Origin: DASUPK01 sp963815045
GTDB taxonomy: Bacteria > Actinomycetota > Thermoleophilia > Solirubrobacterales > 70-9
DNA length: 64,000 bases
Assembly (NCBI GenBank): GCA_963815045.1
Contig: CAWFET010000002.1
Span: 310,001-374,000, forward strand
Direction: 5' to 3'
The position numbers and the translations under genes were made by a program. Positions within the stretch are counted from its first letter, which is position 1. Each line of letters starts with the position of its first letter. Under the pieces are notes generated by a model that was not told the DNA's origin, ran no database searches, and saw only the letters and a program-made list of their open reading frames with translations. Positions 11,282 to 19,781 of the stretch are shown in pieces.

Positions 11282-11309
11282 ACAGTCGCTTCGCTGGCGA
11301 TTCCGGGGA

Positions 11310-11879
11310 TTACGGAATGGCCGCCACCGAGTAGCCGGTGTTGACCAGCGTGTTGGTGCTCGAGCCCCACATGAACACCTCGATAGCGTTCGGGCTGTCC
11401 GCCGACGACGGGCAGGCGATCCGCGTGCAGCGTGCGAACTCCGCCGACACCGAACCCAGGTTGAGGTTCGGCGTGACGACGATCGCGCGATTGCTCACGT
11501 CCGTCCCGAAGTTGACCACGGCTTCTCCCGTGGGCCCGGCGGTGATGGTGACGCCGCCGGATTGGGCGGTGATGTCCGAGATCGACCCCAGGTCCGTCTC
11601 CGCCCAGATCGTCTTCGCCGACGAGCTGAGCTTGCCGGGGCTGACTGCACCGCCGGCGATCTTGCTCTCGGTCACCGCGTTGCCGGCGATCTTGCTCTCG
11701 GTCACCGCACCGCCGGCGATCTTCCTCTCGGTGACAGCGTTGTTCTTGATGTTCTTGGTTTTGACGGCGTTCTTGCCGAGCTTCACTGCGGCGAAAGCAG
11801 TCCCGCCGACAGCCAGGCAGAGCGCCAGAACCGCCACGACCATCGCCGGTGACGGCCGCCCCACGAATCTCTTCCCCAT
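11310..11879 (-). CDS. Exported protein with AVTxSKIAG repeats
   Basis: 189 residues. An uncleaved or weakly cleaved export signal (AMVVAVLALCLAVGGTAFA, residues about 12-30) is followed by a regular repeat region (about 35-90) with units like NAVTESKIAGG, then a beta-rich C-terminal domain of about 95 residues containing one Cys pair (CTRIAC). Similar NAVxxxKIxxG ladders occur in many actinobacterial exported proteins of unknown role. The ATG has a clear Shine-Dalgarno (AAGGAG). I infer a cell-surface stalk-plus-head protein; no enzymatic motif is seen. Confidence 0.8.
   Translation of the reverse strand: MGKRFVGRPSPAMVVAVLALCLAVGGTAFAAVKLGKNAVKTKNIKNNAVTERKIAGGAVTESKIAGNAVTESKIAGGAVSPGKLSSSAKTIWAETDLGSISDITAQSGGVTITAGPTGEAVVNFGTDVSNRAIVVTPNLNLGSVSAEFARCTRIACPSSADSPNAIEVFMWGSSTNTLVNTGYSVAAIP
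11651..11740. repeat. Three 30-bp tandem repeats inside the exported protein gene
   Basis: Three copies of a 30-bp unit beginning [CT]GCCGGCGATCTTGCTCTCG (11651-11680, 11681-11710, 11711-11740) with a few substitutions. They encode 10-residue units and keep frame, so copy number could vary between strains without breaking the gene. Confidence 0.85.
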
Positions 11880-11981
11880 GTCCCTCTCCTTAGCTGATGG
11901 AGGCGAATAAGAGGGTCGCCCCCGGGATCCCAGAAAGAACCTACCCCGGATCGTCTGTCAGCGTGGCTCCGAGTCCGCGGC

Positions 11982-11987
11982 TAGGCT
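11982..11987 (+). promoter_or_regulatory. -10-like TAGGCT before kup
   Basis: TAGGCT is followed by 9 nt (CGCCGGACC) and the GTG of kup. No Shine-Dalgarno and no recognisable c-di-AMP riboswitch lie between them. Confidence 0.5.
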
Positions 11988-11996
11988 CGCCGGACC

Positions 11997-13907
11997 GTGA
12001 AGGGCGAGGGAAAGCGGGCGCTGGGCGGCACGGCGCTCACCGTGGCGGCGCTCGGGGTCGTCTTCGGCGACATCGGCACCAGTCCGATCTACACGATCCA
12101 GACCGCCTTCAGCCCGAGCGACCCGCACCCGATCCAGGCGACCGCCACTCACGTCTACGGGATGGCGTCGCTGATCTTCTGGGCCGTGACGATCATCGTC
12201 ACCGTCAAGTACGTCGGACTCGTGATGAGCGCGGACAACGACGGCGAGGGCGGGATGATGGCTCTGATCGCGCAGGTACGGCAGCTCGGTGACGGAGTCA
12301 GGGGCAGGACCAAGTTCGTGCTGGCGGGTCTCGGCGTCTTCGGGGCCGCCCTCTTCTTCGGCGACAGCATGATCACGCCGGCGATCTCGGTCCTGTCGGC
12401 GGTCGAGGGGACCAAGACGATCTCATCCTCGATGGACAGTCTCGTCATCCCGATCACGTTGACGATCATCGTCATCCTCTTTCTCGCGCAGAGGGTCGGC
12501 AGCGGGGCGGTCGGCAAGGTGTTCGGCCCAGTCATGCTCATCTGGTTCGCCACCATCGGGGTCTTGGGCGTTCGGGGAATCACGATGCACCCTGCGGTGC
12601 TCCAAGCGCTCTCGCCGAGTTACGCCTTCGACCTGCTCTTCCACACCGGCTCGACGGGCTTCTTCGTCCTGACCTCGGTGGTTCTGGCGTTCACCGGAGT
12701 CGAGGCGCTCTATGCGGACATGGGGCATTTCGGGCGACCCGCGATCACCAGAGCGTGGCTGTTGCTGGTCTTCCCGGCCTGCATCCTCAGCTACCTCGGA
12801 CAGGGCGGGCTGATCCTGCACGATCCCGGCGCGATCGGGGCGCCCTTCTTCAAGCTGATGCCTCACGCGGGCCTGATCCCGCTGGTGATCCTGGCGACGA
12901 TGGCGACGGTGATCGCGTCTCAGGCGGTGATCTCCGGCGCGTTCTCGATCGCGCATCAGGCCGCGCAGCTCGGGTACCTGCCTCGCCTCCGGGTCGTGCA
13001 CACGTCGCGGCGAGAGTACGGGCAGGTCTACGTGCCGATCATCAACCGGCTCCTCCTCGTCGCGGTGCTGGCGCTGGTGCTCACCTTCCAGTCGTCGGCC
13101 AAACTCGCCTTTGCCTACGGCACCGCCGTCACGGGGACGATTCTGGTGACCACCGTGCTGTTCTTCTTCATCGTCCGCCATCGGTGGCGACGTCCCCTGT
13201 GGCTGACGCTGGGCGGCGCCGCGTTCTTCCTGACGATCGAGTTCGCCTTCTTCGCGTCCAATCTGACCAAGATCGGCCACGGCGCCTGGCTGACCCTTGC
13301 GATCGGCGCCGTTCTGTTCTTCGTGATGGTCACCTGGTACCGCGGGCGGAAGCTGGTGACCGAGGAGCGCTTCCGCGTTGAGGGGCCGCTCGGGGACTTC
13401 GTCAAGGAGATCCGGAAGAGAAAGCCGCCGGTGACGCGCGTTCCCGGAACGGGGGTGTTCCTGAACCGCGGCAAGGAGACCGCGCCGCTCTCGATGCGTG
13501 CCTGCGTCGACCACCTTCACTCGCTCCCCGAGAACACGATCATTCTCTCGCTCGAGACCATGCCGATCCCGAGGGTCAGGCCCAAGGACCGCCTCGAGGT
13601 CGACGACCTCGGCTACCGGGACGACCGCCTGACCTTCGTCCGCGCCAAGCACGGCTACGCCGAGGAGTACGACGTTCCGAAGCTGATCCGGCAGATCGCG
13701 AAGGCGGGGGTGGAGTGCCCCGTCGATGCGCGCCATGCCTCGTTCTATCTTTCGCGGGTCGAGCTCAAGGCGACCGACCGCCCCGGGATGCGCCTCTGGC
13801 GCAAGCGGCTGTTCCTGGTCACGGCGTTGATCAGCGCCGAGCCCGCCGACTACTTCAAGCTGCCGCGCGGGCGAACGGTGACGCTCGGCTCGGAGATCGA
13901 GTTCTAG
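11997..13907 (+). CDS. kup: Kup/Trk-type low-affinity potassium uptake protein
   Basis: KUP-family K+:H+ symporter in the inner membrane. The 636 residues fit the family (about 620-640). Seen: the N-terminal family signature GVVFGDIGTSPIYT at about residues 19-32, about twelve hydrophobic segments to roughly residue 450, and a soluble C-terminal domain of about 170 residues. The GTG start sits 9 nt after a -10-like hexamer. It lies 2 kb downstream of disA, and c-di-AMP controls K+ transporters in many Gram-positive bacteria; direct control here is only an inference. Confidence 0.96.
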   Translation: MKGEGKRALGGTALTVAALGVVFGDIGTSPIYTIQTAFSPSDPHPIQATATHVYGMASLIFWAVTIIVTVKYVGLVMSADNDGEGGMMALIAQVRQLGDGVRGRTKFVLAGLGVFGAALFFGDSMITPAISVLSAVEGTKTISSSMDSLVIPITLTIIVILFLAQRVGSGAVGKVFGPVMLIWFATIGVLGVRGITMHPAVLQALSPSYAFDLLFHTGSTGFFVLTSVVLAFTGVEALYADMGHFGRPAITRAWLLLVFPACILSYLGQGGLILHDPGAIGAPFFKLMPHAGLIPLVILATMATVIASQAVISGAFSIAHQAAQLGYLPRLRVVHTSRREYGQVYVPIINRLLLVAVLALVLTFQSSAKLAFAYGTAVTGTILVTTVLFFFIVRHRWRRPLWLTLGGAAFFLTIEFAFFASNLTKIGHGAWLTLAIGAVLFFVMVTWYRGRKLVTEERFRVEGPLGDFVKEIRKRKPPVTRVPGTGVFLNRGKETAPLSMRACVDHLHSLPENTIILSLETMPIPRVRPKDRLEVDDLGYRDDRLTFVRAKHGYAEEYDVPKLIRQIAKAGVECPVDARHASFYLSRVELKATDRPGMRLWRKRLFLVTALISAEPADYFKLPRGRTVTLGSEIEF

Positions 13908-14053
13908 CGGCGGACGAGCACGTAGACCAGCGCGAGCACGAAGGTGAGCTGGCCGACGCCGAGGGACGTGCCCAGGTTCTTGGCGCCGAGGAGCTCGGCG
14001 AGCCCGACTCCGAGGGCGAACGCCGCGACCACGATGGCGACCTTGACGACCAC
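13904..14053 (-). CDS. Tiny two-helix membrane protein
   Basis: A 49-residue ORF from GTG 14053 to a TAG that overlaps the kup stop on the other strand. It reads MVVKVAIVVAAFALGVGLAE, then a short polar turn around LLGAKNLG, then a second hydrophobic stretch (LTFVLALVYVLV) ending in RR. Nearly the whole ORF is two membrane helices with positive ends. A minus-strand TAGAGT lies 7 nt before the GTG, the same arrangement seen at many genes here. No homolog can be named. Confidence 0.5.
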   Translation of the reverse strand: MVVKVAIVVAAFALGVGLAELLGAKNLGTSLGVGQLTFVLALVYVLVRR

Positions 14054-14060
14054 CGGCGGG

Positions 14061-14066
14061 ACTCTA
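14061..14066 (-). promoter_or_regulatory. -10-like TAGAGT before the 49-residue membrane ORF
   Basis: On the minus strand TAGAGT is followed by CCCGCCG and the GTG. It faces the plus-strand TACCTT of the PHP gene 29 bp away, forming a divergent pair. Confidence 0.4.
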
Positions 14067-14094
14067 GACGGCGGCCCCCACGGGCCTCGGTGGG

Positions 14095-14100
14095 TACCTT
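14095..14100 (+). promoter_or_regulatory. -10-like TACCTT before the PHP phosphatase
   Basis: TACCTT is followed by AGGCGC and the GTG at 14107; no Shine-Dalgarno fits. Confidence 0.45.
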
Positions 14101-14106
14101 AGGCGC

Positions 14107-14982
14107 GTGCTCACCGACTATCACCTGCACCTGCGGCCCGACGAGGTCGGCGCGGCCGAGCAGTACTTCACGCAGGAGAACGTCGATCGCTATCTCGCGG
14201 CCGCCGAGGAGCAGGGGATCGAGGAGCTGGGGGTCTCCGAGCACATCTACCGCTTCAAGGAGGCCCTCGAGCTCTGGGGACATCCGTACTGGCACGACCA
14301 GGCCGAGGACGACCTCGCCGCCTATTGCGAGTTCGTTCGATCCACGCCGCTGCGACTGGGAGTCGAGGCGGACTTCATCCGGGGGGCCGAGGACAGGATC
14401 CAGGGGATGCTCGAAGGACACGACTTCGACTACGTGGTCGGCTCCGTCCACTTCCTCGGTGAGAAGGGAGCGGTCGACGACCGCCGCTACGACGTCTGGG
14501 AGTCGTTCTCCGACGCCGACTCCCTCTGGAGCACGTACTTCGAGTGGCAGGCCGAGCTCGTGCGCTCCGGCCTCTTCGACATCGTCTCCCACCCGGACCT
14601 GATCAAGATCTGGGGCGACGATCGCCCGGCCCCCGATCGAGATCCGCGCTTTCACTACGAGCCATTCGTCGAGGCCCTGGCGGCGTCCGAGATGGCGGTC
14701 GAGGTGTCCACCGCGGGACTGCGCAAGCCCGTCGGCGAGATCTATCCGGCGCGTGCGCTGGCCGAGATGTGCCTCGAGGCGGGTACGGAGTTCGCGCTCT
14801 CCTCGGACGCGCACACCCCGGACCAGGTCGGCTTCGGTTATGACACGGCGATGGATTTCCTCGAGGGGCTCGGCGTCGAGCGGATCTGCGTCTTCGAGCG
14901 GCGGCAGCGGCGCCTCGAACCGATCGGCCGGACCGGGCTCGATCCGGAGGAGCTCGCCGATCGCGAGGGGGCGGAGGGCTGA
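14107..14982 (+). CDS. PHP-domain phosphatase, histidinol-phosphatase (HisJ/HisK) like
   Basis: Metal-dependent phosphoesterase of the PHP family, closest in layout to HisK-type histidinol-phosphatases (L-histidinol phosphate to histidinol). Seen: the opening metal motif DYHLHLRPDE, SEHIYRF, GVEADFI, GSVHFLG, DIVSHPDLIK and the final SSDAHTPDQVG, which together supply the usual trinuclear metal ligands; 291 residues. No other his genes are in the window, so the substrate is not certain. The TGA overlaps the ATG of ispF by one base, so the two are probably translated from one message. Confidence 0.85.
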   Translation: MLTDYHLHLRPDEVGAAEQYFTQENVDRYLAAAEEQGIEELGVSEHIYRFKEALELWGHPYWHDQAEDDLAAYCEFVRSTPLRLGVEADFIRGAEDRIQGMLEGHDFDYVVGSVHFLGEKGAVDDRRYDVWESFSDADSLWSTYFEWQAELVRSGLFDIVSHPDLIKIWGDDRPAPDRDPRFHYEPFVEALAASEMAVEVSTAGLRKPVGEIYPARALAEMCLEAGTEFALSSDAHTPDQVGFGYDTAMDFLEGLGVERICVFERRQRRLEPIGRTGLDPEELADREGAEG

Positions 14983-15461
14983 TGCCTCTCCGCGTCGGCT
15001 TCGGCTACGACAGCCACCGGTTCGGCGACGGCGATCGAGTGCTGATCGGAGGCGTCGAGATCGAGCACGACCGCGGGCTGACGGGACATTCGGATGCCGA
15101 CGTCCTCACCCACGCCCTGATCGACGCCCTGCTCGGCGCGTGTGGCCTGGGCGACATCGGCGAGCTCTTCCCCGACGACGACGAGCAGTGGCGGGACGCC
15201 GACTCGATCGACCTGCTCCGCATAGTGGTCGGGCGGATGTCGGGCGCGGTCGCGAACGTCGACGTGACCGTGATCTGTGAGGAGCCCAAGCTCGGTTCAT
15301 ACAAGGCCGAGATCTCCTCGCTCCTGACGGGCGTCCTCTCGGCGCCGGTGAACATCAAGGCCTCGACCAACGAGGGCATGGGGGCGATCGGCAGGGGCGA
15401 GGGAATTGCCTGCATGGCGGTCGCTTTGGTCGACACGGGCGACGAGATCCAGAGGGCATAA
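14982..15461 (+). CDS. ispF: 2-C-methyl-D-erythritol 2,4-cyclodiphosphate synthase IspF
   Basis: MEP pathway: cyclises CDP-ME 2-phosphate with loss of CMP. The 159-residue protein has zinc ligands D10, H12 (YDSHRF) and H44 (DVLTHALIDALLGA), the loop TGHSDADV, and the CTP-binding STNEGMG near the C-terminus. Standard length for the trimeric enzyme. It is separated from ispD by kup and the PHP gene, whereas the two are adjacent in most Gram-positive genomes. Confidence 0.97.
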   Translation: MPLRVGFGYDSHRFGDGDRVLIGGVEIEHDRGLTGHSDADVLTHALIDALLGACGLGDIGELFPDDDEQWRDADSIDLLRIVVGRMSGAVANVDVTVICEEPKLGSYKAEISSLLTGVLSAPVNIKASTNEGMGAIGRGEGIACMAVALVDTGDEIQRA

Positions 15462-15464
15462 GCT
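15459..15464 (+). promoter_or_regulatory. -10-like TAAGCT before the acyl-CoA synthetase
   Basis: TAAGCT overlaps the ispF stop codon (TAA) and is followed by CTTCCGGG and the ATG at 15473, so this gene may start a separate leaderless transcript. Confidence 0.45.
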
Positions 15465-15472
15465 CTTCCGGG

Positions 15473-17137
15473 ATGGCGCAGGACCGGCTGAGAGAGGGAC
15501 TCGCTGGCATCGCCTCGCGGCTGCCGGCCGCGTTTGGCGACGCCGTCTTCGGGCTGCGGACCTTCAACGACGTCGGCCTGGTCCGGCCGATGCGCCCGGA
15601 CAAGCTGGCGCGCGTGGCCGAGCGCTACCTCCGCCTGGGAGCCTCTCCGGCTCTCGGCTCCGCCTCCAATGCGATCACCGTTCCCGACCACATCGCGATC
15701 ATCGACGAGGCGGGCAGCCTCACCTGGGAGCGGACGCACCGGCGCTCGAACGCCCTGGCACGCGCCCTCCGGGACGAGGGGGTCGAGGAGGGCGACGGCG
15801 TCGCGATCATGTGCCGCAACCACCGCTACTTCATCGAGGCGACGATGGCGTGCGCGAAGCTCGGCGCGGTCGCTCTCTACCTCAACACCGCATTCGCCGG
15901 CCCGCAGCTCTCCGACGTCATGGAGCGTGAGGATCCGGCGGTTCTGATCTACGACCAGGAGTTCACCGACCTGCTCTCCGGGGTGGCGAAGAACGTCCGG
16001 CGGTTCGTCGCCTGGGAGCAGAAGGAGGGGACTGACGAGACGACGCTCGAGCAATTGATCTCCGGCTCTCACGGCGACGAGATCGAGCCGCCATCCGAGC
16101 AGGGCCGCTACATCATCCTGACGTCGGGCACGACCGGGACCCCGAAGGGGGCGCAGCGCAGCCAGCCCGAGGGGCTGAGCGCCCTGGCCGCCCTCTTCTC
16201 CAAGATCCCGCGCCGCTACGGCGAGACGGTGATGATCGCCGCGCCGCTCTTCCACTCGTGGGGCTTCCTGCACTTCATGCTCAGCCTGCCGACGGCGGCG
16301 ACCATGGTCCTCCGCCCGAAGTTCGACCCCGAGGACACGCTGCAGGCAACCGCTGAACACCGCGCGCGGGTCCTCGCCGTGGTCCCGGTGATGATGCAGC
16401 GCATCCTGGCCCTTCCCGACGAGGTCAAGCGCCGCTACGACCTCTCGGCCCTCGAGGTCACCGCCGCAAGCGGCTCCGCGCTCCCGGGCGAGCTCGCCAC
16501 CAAGTGGATGGACCAGTTCGGCGACAACCTCTACAACCTCTACGGATCGACGGAGGTGGCCTGGGCGACGGTGGCGACGCCCGAGGACATGCGCGCCGCG
16601 CCGGGCACCGCGGGCCGGCCGCCACGGGGAACCGTGATTCGCATCGTCGACGAGGACGACAACGACGTGAAGCCCGGCGACACCGGGCGGATCTTCATCG
16701 GCAACCAGATGGCCTTCGAGGGCTATACGGGTGGAGGGGGCAAGGACCAGCTCGGCGACCTGCTCTCCTCCGGCGACGTCGGGCACTTCGATGACGGCGG
16801 TCGGCTCTTCATCGACGGCCGCGACGACGAGATGATCGTCTCCGGCGGCGAGAACGTCTTTCCCCGCGAGGTCGAGGACCTGCTGTCGGATCATGAGGCC
16901 GTCCACGAGGCGGCCGCGATCGGCGTCGAGGACGAGCAGTTCGGCCAGCGGCTGCGCGCTTTCGTCGTCAAGGAGGACGGGGTCGACGTCGGCGAGGACG
17001 AGCTCAAGGACCACGTCAAGGCGAACCTGGCCCGCTACAAGGTGCCGCGCGAGATCGTGTTCGTTGAAGAGCTTCCGCGTAACGCGACGGGTAAGGTCCT
17101 GAAGCGCGAGTTGGCGGAACACCAGCCCGCCGACTGA
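15473..17137 (+). CDS. AMP-forming acyl-CoA synthetase (FadD type)
   Basis: Activates a carboxylic (probably fatty) acid to acyl-CoA through an acyl-adenylate. The 554-residue protein has the P-loop-like TSGTTGTPKG at about residue 217, the adenine motif LYGSTEVAW near 360, IDGRDDEMIVSGGENVFP near 450 and the C-terminal acyl-adenylate lysine in RNATGKVLKREL. No membrane segment. Chain-length preference cannot be read. A thiolase, an acyl-CoA dehydrogenase and a hydroxyacyl-CoA dehydrogenase elsewhere in the window suggest a beta-oxidation role. Confidence 0.93.
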   Translation: MAQDRLREGLAGIASRLPAAFGDAVFGLRTFNDVGLVRPMRPDKLARVAERYLRLGASPALGSASNAITVPDHIAIIDEAGSLTWERTHRRSNALARALRDEGVEEGDGVAIMCRNHRYFIEATMACAKLGAVALYLNTAFAGPQLSDVMEREDPAVLIYDQEFTDLLSGVAKNVRRFVAWEQKEGTDETTLEQLISGSHGDEIEPPSEQGRYIILTSGTTGTPKGAQRSQPEGLSALAALFSKIPRRYGETVMIAAPLFHSWGFLHFMLSLPTAATMVLRPKFDPEDTLQATAEHRARVLAVVPVMMQRILALPDEVKRRYDLSALEVTAASGSALPGELATKWMDQFGDNLYNLYGSTEVAWATVATPEDMRAAPGTAGRPPRGTVIRIVDEDDNDVKPGDTGRIFIGNQMAFEGYTGGGGKDQLGDLLSSGDVGHFDDGGRLFIDGRDDEMIVSGGENVFPREVEDLLSDHEAVHEAAAIGVEDEQFGQRLRAFVVKEDGVDVGEDELKDHVKANLARYKVPREIVFVEELPRNATGKVLKRELAEHQPAD

Positions 17138-17162
17138 CTCGACCACAGGAAGGGCGCGCAGC

Positions 17163-18332
17163 TTGTCGGACACGGAGAGCTTGGAGCCGATCGGTGACGC
17201 GGAAGGGCAGGGCGCAGGGTCTCCCGCTGCCGCCGACGAGATCCGCGCCGAGATCGACGAGGCCCGCGCCGCCACCGACCGGTTCCGCTCCAAGGCGTCC
17301 GAGCTGATCTCGGAGCTGCGTGACCGTGAGGGGCGGGCCCGAAACGACGCGATCCTCGCCTCGGCTGCCGCCGAGGAGGCCCGAGTGCGTGCCCGGGAGG
17401 CGATCGAGCACGCCAAGCAGATCGAGGAGCGCATGACCGCCAAGGCCCGCGAAGCGATCCGAAAGGCGGCGCAGGCCGCCGCGGGCGCCGAACGCCGCTC
17501 GACCGCCCTCGAGACCTCGCTGGCCGACGCGCAGCAGCGCGTACAGGAAGCCGAGGAGCGGACGGCTCAGCTCCAGGCTCACGCCACCGCCGCGCAGCAG
17601 CGGACCCAGGACCAGCTCGGCAAGCTCGAGGAGGCGGTGAAGCGCGCCGAGGCTCGCGCGATCGAGGCCGAGCAGCAGCGAGACGCCTCGAGGAAGAACG
17701 CCGAGGAGGCGATCGCGCACATCCAGGAGGAGGCTCGTGAGCGCGCCGAGGCTGCGATCGCCGACGCCCAAGAGCGCGCCGAGAACGGCGCCAGGGAGGC
17801 CGTCGAGCGGGCGGAGGAGGCCGAGGATCGGCTCGGCGACCTGCAGCGTCGCCTCAACGAAGCCGAGCAGCGTGCGATCGCTGCCGAGGAGCGGTCCGAG
17901 GCCGCGACCGAAGGCGAGAAAACCGAGGTCGAGCGACTGCGGCGCGAGATGGACCGGAGGATTCGCGAGGCGGCCGAGGAGGCCCGCCGCGAGTCCGAGG
18001 ACCGGGTGCGCAGGCTGGCTGACCGGGTCGCCAAGGAGGCCGAGGCGCGCGCCCGGGCGGAGGCCGAGGCCACGCTCAGCCAGGAGGCCGTCAAGCTCCA
18101 GCGCGAGGCCGACGAGCGGGTCGAGGCGGCTCGGCGCCGCGCGGAGCAGGAGGTGCAGGAGAAGGTCGAGAGGGCGCGGAGCGAGGCGCTCACGGGCTCC
18201 GTCCCTGACGAGCCCGAGGTGTCCGACTCACAGGCGGGCGAGGACACCGCACCGGCGATTCCCGACGGATCGCCTCCCGGCGAGCCCGCGGGCACCCGCT
18301 ACGTCCGCGGGCGCCGGTTGCGCACCTACTAG
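17163..18332 (+). CDS. Long Ala/Glu/Arg-rich coiled-coil protein
   Basis: 389 residues. Residues about 25-340 are an almost unbroken coiled coil (heptads of A/L with E, R, K, Q), with a short acidic Pro-rich region and a basic end (RYVRGRRLRTY). No membrane segment or catalytic motif; superficially like DivIVA/scaffold-type proteins, but family membership cannot be claimed. TTG start at 17163 with AGGAAGG 9 nt upstream. It follows the acyl-CoA synthetase by 25 bp and its end overlaps the convergent hydrolase by 4 bp. Confidence 0.75.
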   Translation: MSDTESLEPIGDAEGQGAGSPAAADEIRAEIDEARAATDRFRSKASELISELRDREGRARNDAILASAAAEEARVRAREAIEHAKQIEERMTAKAREAIRKAAQAAAGAERRSTALETSLADAQQRVQEAEERTAQLQAHATAAQQRTQDQLGKLEEAVKRAEARAIEAEQQRDASRKNAEEAIAHIQEEARERAEAAIADAQERAENGAREAVERAEEAEDRLGDLQRRLNEAEQRAIAAEERSEAATEGEKTEVERLRREMDRRIREAAEEARRESEDRVRRLADRVAKEAEARARAEAEATLSQEAVKLQREADERVEAARRRAEQEVQEKVERARSEALTGSVPDEPEVSDSQAGEDTAPAIPDGSPPGEPAGTRYVRGRRLRTY

Positions 18333-19711
18333 GCAGCGTCGACGCTGAGCTCTGGCCCCTTGGCCCTGGCGGCGCCGGGAACCGTCCCATTGCCGTTGAT
18401 CCGGACCTGGAGCCGGCGGGCCGCGCGACCGAGGCGCTTCGCCGCGCGCTCAGCGGTCGAGGCCTGGGCGTGGCCGATGAAGTCATGGACCAGAGCGTTC
18501 GCGTCCATGGGGTGCTCCACCTGCGGCACATGCCCACACTGGTCGAGGACGACCTGCTTGGCGTTGGGCAGTGCATCGCGGACGTAGCGGGAGAAGGCCA
18601 GCGGGACGAGCGGGTCCTCGTCTCCCCAGACGAACAGTGCCGGCGGCTCCAGCTCCTGGAGGCGGGTGTAGAAGCCCTTCGGGCCGTTGGGCTCCTCCAG
18701 GTAGATGTGCCGTGCCGAGGCGTGAAAGGCCACGCGGGCGTTGACCGAGCGATAGGTGCGAAGAAATTCCTCGACCGCGACGTCTGCGGCGGAGGGATGG
18801 ATGCGCTCGGGTCTCGAGAACATGCTCCAGAACTGCTGGCGGACGAGGACGTCGCCGAAGGTATGGGGGATCGCGGCGAGCTCCGGCCGCAGGAGCTTCA
18901 CCAAGGGCACGAAATGCCGGCGCCGCCGCCACGCCATCGACGGGCAGAGCAGGCTGAGGCTGCGGACCCGGTCCGGCTCGCGAAGCCCAACCTCGATCGC
19001 GACCCTTCCGCCCAGCGAGTTGCCGACCAGGTGCGCCCGGCCGATTCCCTGTGCGTCCATGAAGCGGGTCACCGCCCGCGAGAACCAGGCCGCGTCGTAG
19101 GGCGCGCGCAATGGCTTGGACGACGAGCCGAAGCCGGGCAGGTCGATGGCGTGAACCGTGTACTCCGGCGTCAGAGCCGAGACCGTCTCGAAGAAGCTGG
19201 TCTTGTTGCTGCCCAGGCCGTGGATCAGGATCACGGTCTCGATGCCGTCGCCGGCGGTCAGGGACGAGATCTCGGCCTTGCCGGCCTGAACCTTGTGGAT
19301 CCGGAGGAGCGGAGGCCTGCCGTTGGGAAGCCTGAAGAAGCCCTCGAAGGCGACGGCGAGGTCGAGGTTGCCGCGCGCCCAGAGGCGCCGCGAGCGGAAG
19401 GCGTCCATTCCGGAGAGCTGTCCCTCGCGCAGCTCCAGCCAGGTCGCGGCGTCGGTGCCGATGACGACGTCGGGGTCGTTGCCGGGCGCGGCGCTGACCT
19501 CGCACCCGGTCTCGTCCATCTCGACCTCCCAGCTCAGCCCGAGGTCGTCCAGCTCGATGCGGAAGTTCGCGCGGAACCCGGGATCGGCTCCCAGGTAGCG
19601 TTCGGGAAGCGACGCGAACGCATCCTCCACTGCGCGAAGGCGCTGATGCTCAAGCGGTGCCTGAGTCAAGGCCGCCTCAGGGTACCGCCCCGAACGGTTG
19701 TTCCCGGTCAT
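18329..19711 (-). CDS. SCP2-like domain fused to an alpha/beta hydrolase
   Basis: 460 residues from the ATG at 19711, which has a good Shine-Dalgarno (AGAGGA, 8 nt spacing); the longer reading to 19807 runs into cysS. Residues about 25-130 resemble a sterol-carrier/SCP2 lipid-binding fold (FRIELDDLGLSWEVEMDETG, GTDAATWLELREG). Residues about 150-420 are an alpha/beta hydrolase with oxyanion HGLGSNKTS, nucleophile elbow GNSLGG near 230, acid in WGDEDPLVP and catalytic His in CGHVPQVEHP. The tail is basic. I infer an esterase or lipase acting on a bound lipid; the substrate is unknown. Confidence 0.88.
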   Translation of the reverse strand: MTGNNRSGRYPEAALTQAPLEHQRLRAVEDAFASLPERYLGADPGFRANFRIELDDLGLSWEVEMDETGCEVSAAPGNDPDVVIGTDAATWLELREGQLSGMDAFRSRRLWARGNLDLAVAFEGFFRLPNGRPPLLRIHKVQAGKAEISSLTAGDGIETVILIHGLGSNKTSFFETVSALTPEYTVHAIDLPGFGSSSKPLRAPYDAAWFSRAVTRFMDAQGIGRAHLVGNSLGGRVAIEVGLREPDRVRSLSLLCPSMAWRRRRHFVPLVKLLRPELAAIPHTFGDVLVRQQFWSMFSRPERIHPSAADVAVEEFLRTYRSVNARVAFHASARHIYLEEPNGPKGFYTRLQELEPPALFVWGDEDPLVPLAFSRYVRDALPNAKQVVLDQCGHVPQVEHPMDANALVHDFIGHAQASTAERAAKRLGRAARRLQVRINGNGTVPGAARAKGPELSVDAA

Positions 19712-19767
19712 TGATTTTGTCCTCTTTTCCGGAATCAGCGCGGAATATGCGTAATTCGGCGCCCGAA

Positions 19768-19773
19768 TAGCAT
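19768..19773 (+). promoter_or_regulatory. -10-like TAGCAT before cysS
   Basis: TAGCAT is followed by CCGCGGGC and the ATG of cysS. The gene opposite starts at 19711, so both promoters share about 70 bp. Confidence 0.45.
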
Positions 19774-19781
19774 CCGCGGGC

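Noticed and set aside
11880..11996. c-di-AMP (ydaO-type) riboswitch before kup, also searched before the M23 gene
   Set aside because: None of the conserved GGGG/GGGTGAA pattern is present in these gaps; the GGGTGAA at 24843 lies before the sigma gene and lacks the rest.
12423..13736. 437-residue antisense frame over kup
   Set aside because: Composition is His/Arg/Asp-rich shadow of membrane helix codons; kup is certain.
15005..17443. 812-residue antisense frame across ispF and the acyl-CoA synthetase
   Set aside because: It spans two well-identified genes on the other strand and has no recognisable domain; high-G+C third-position bias explains its length.
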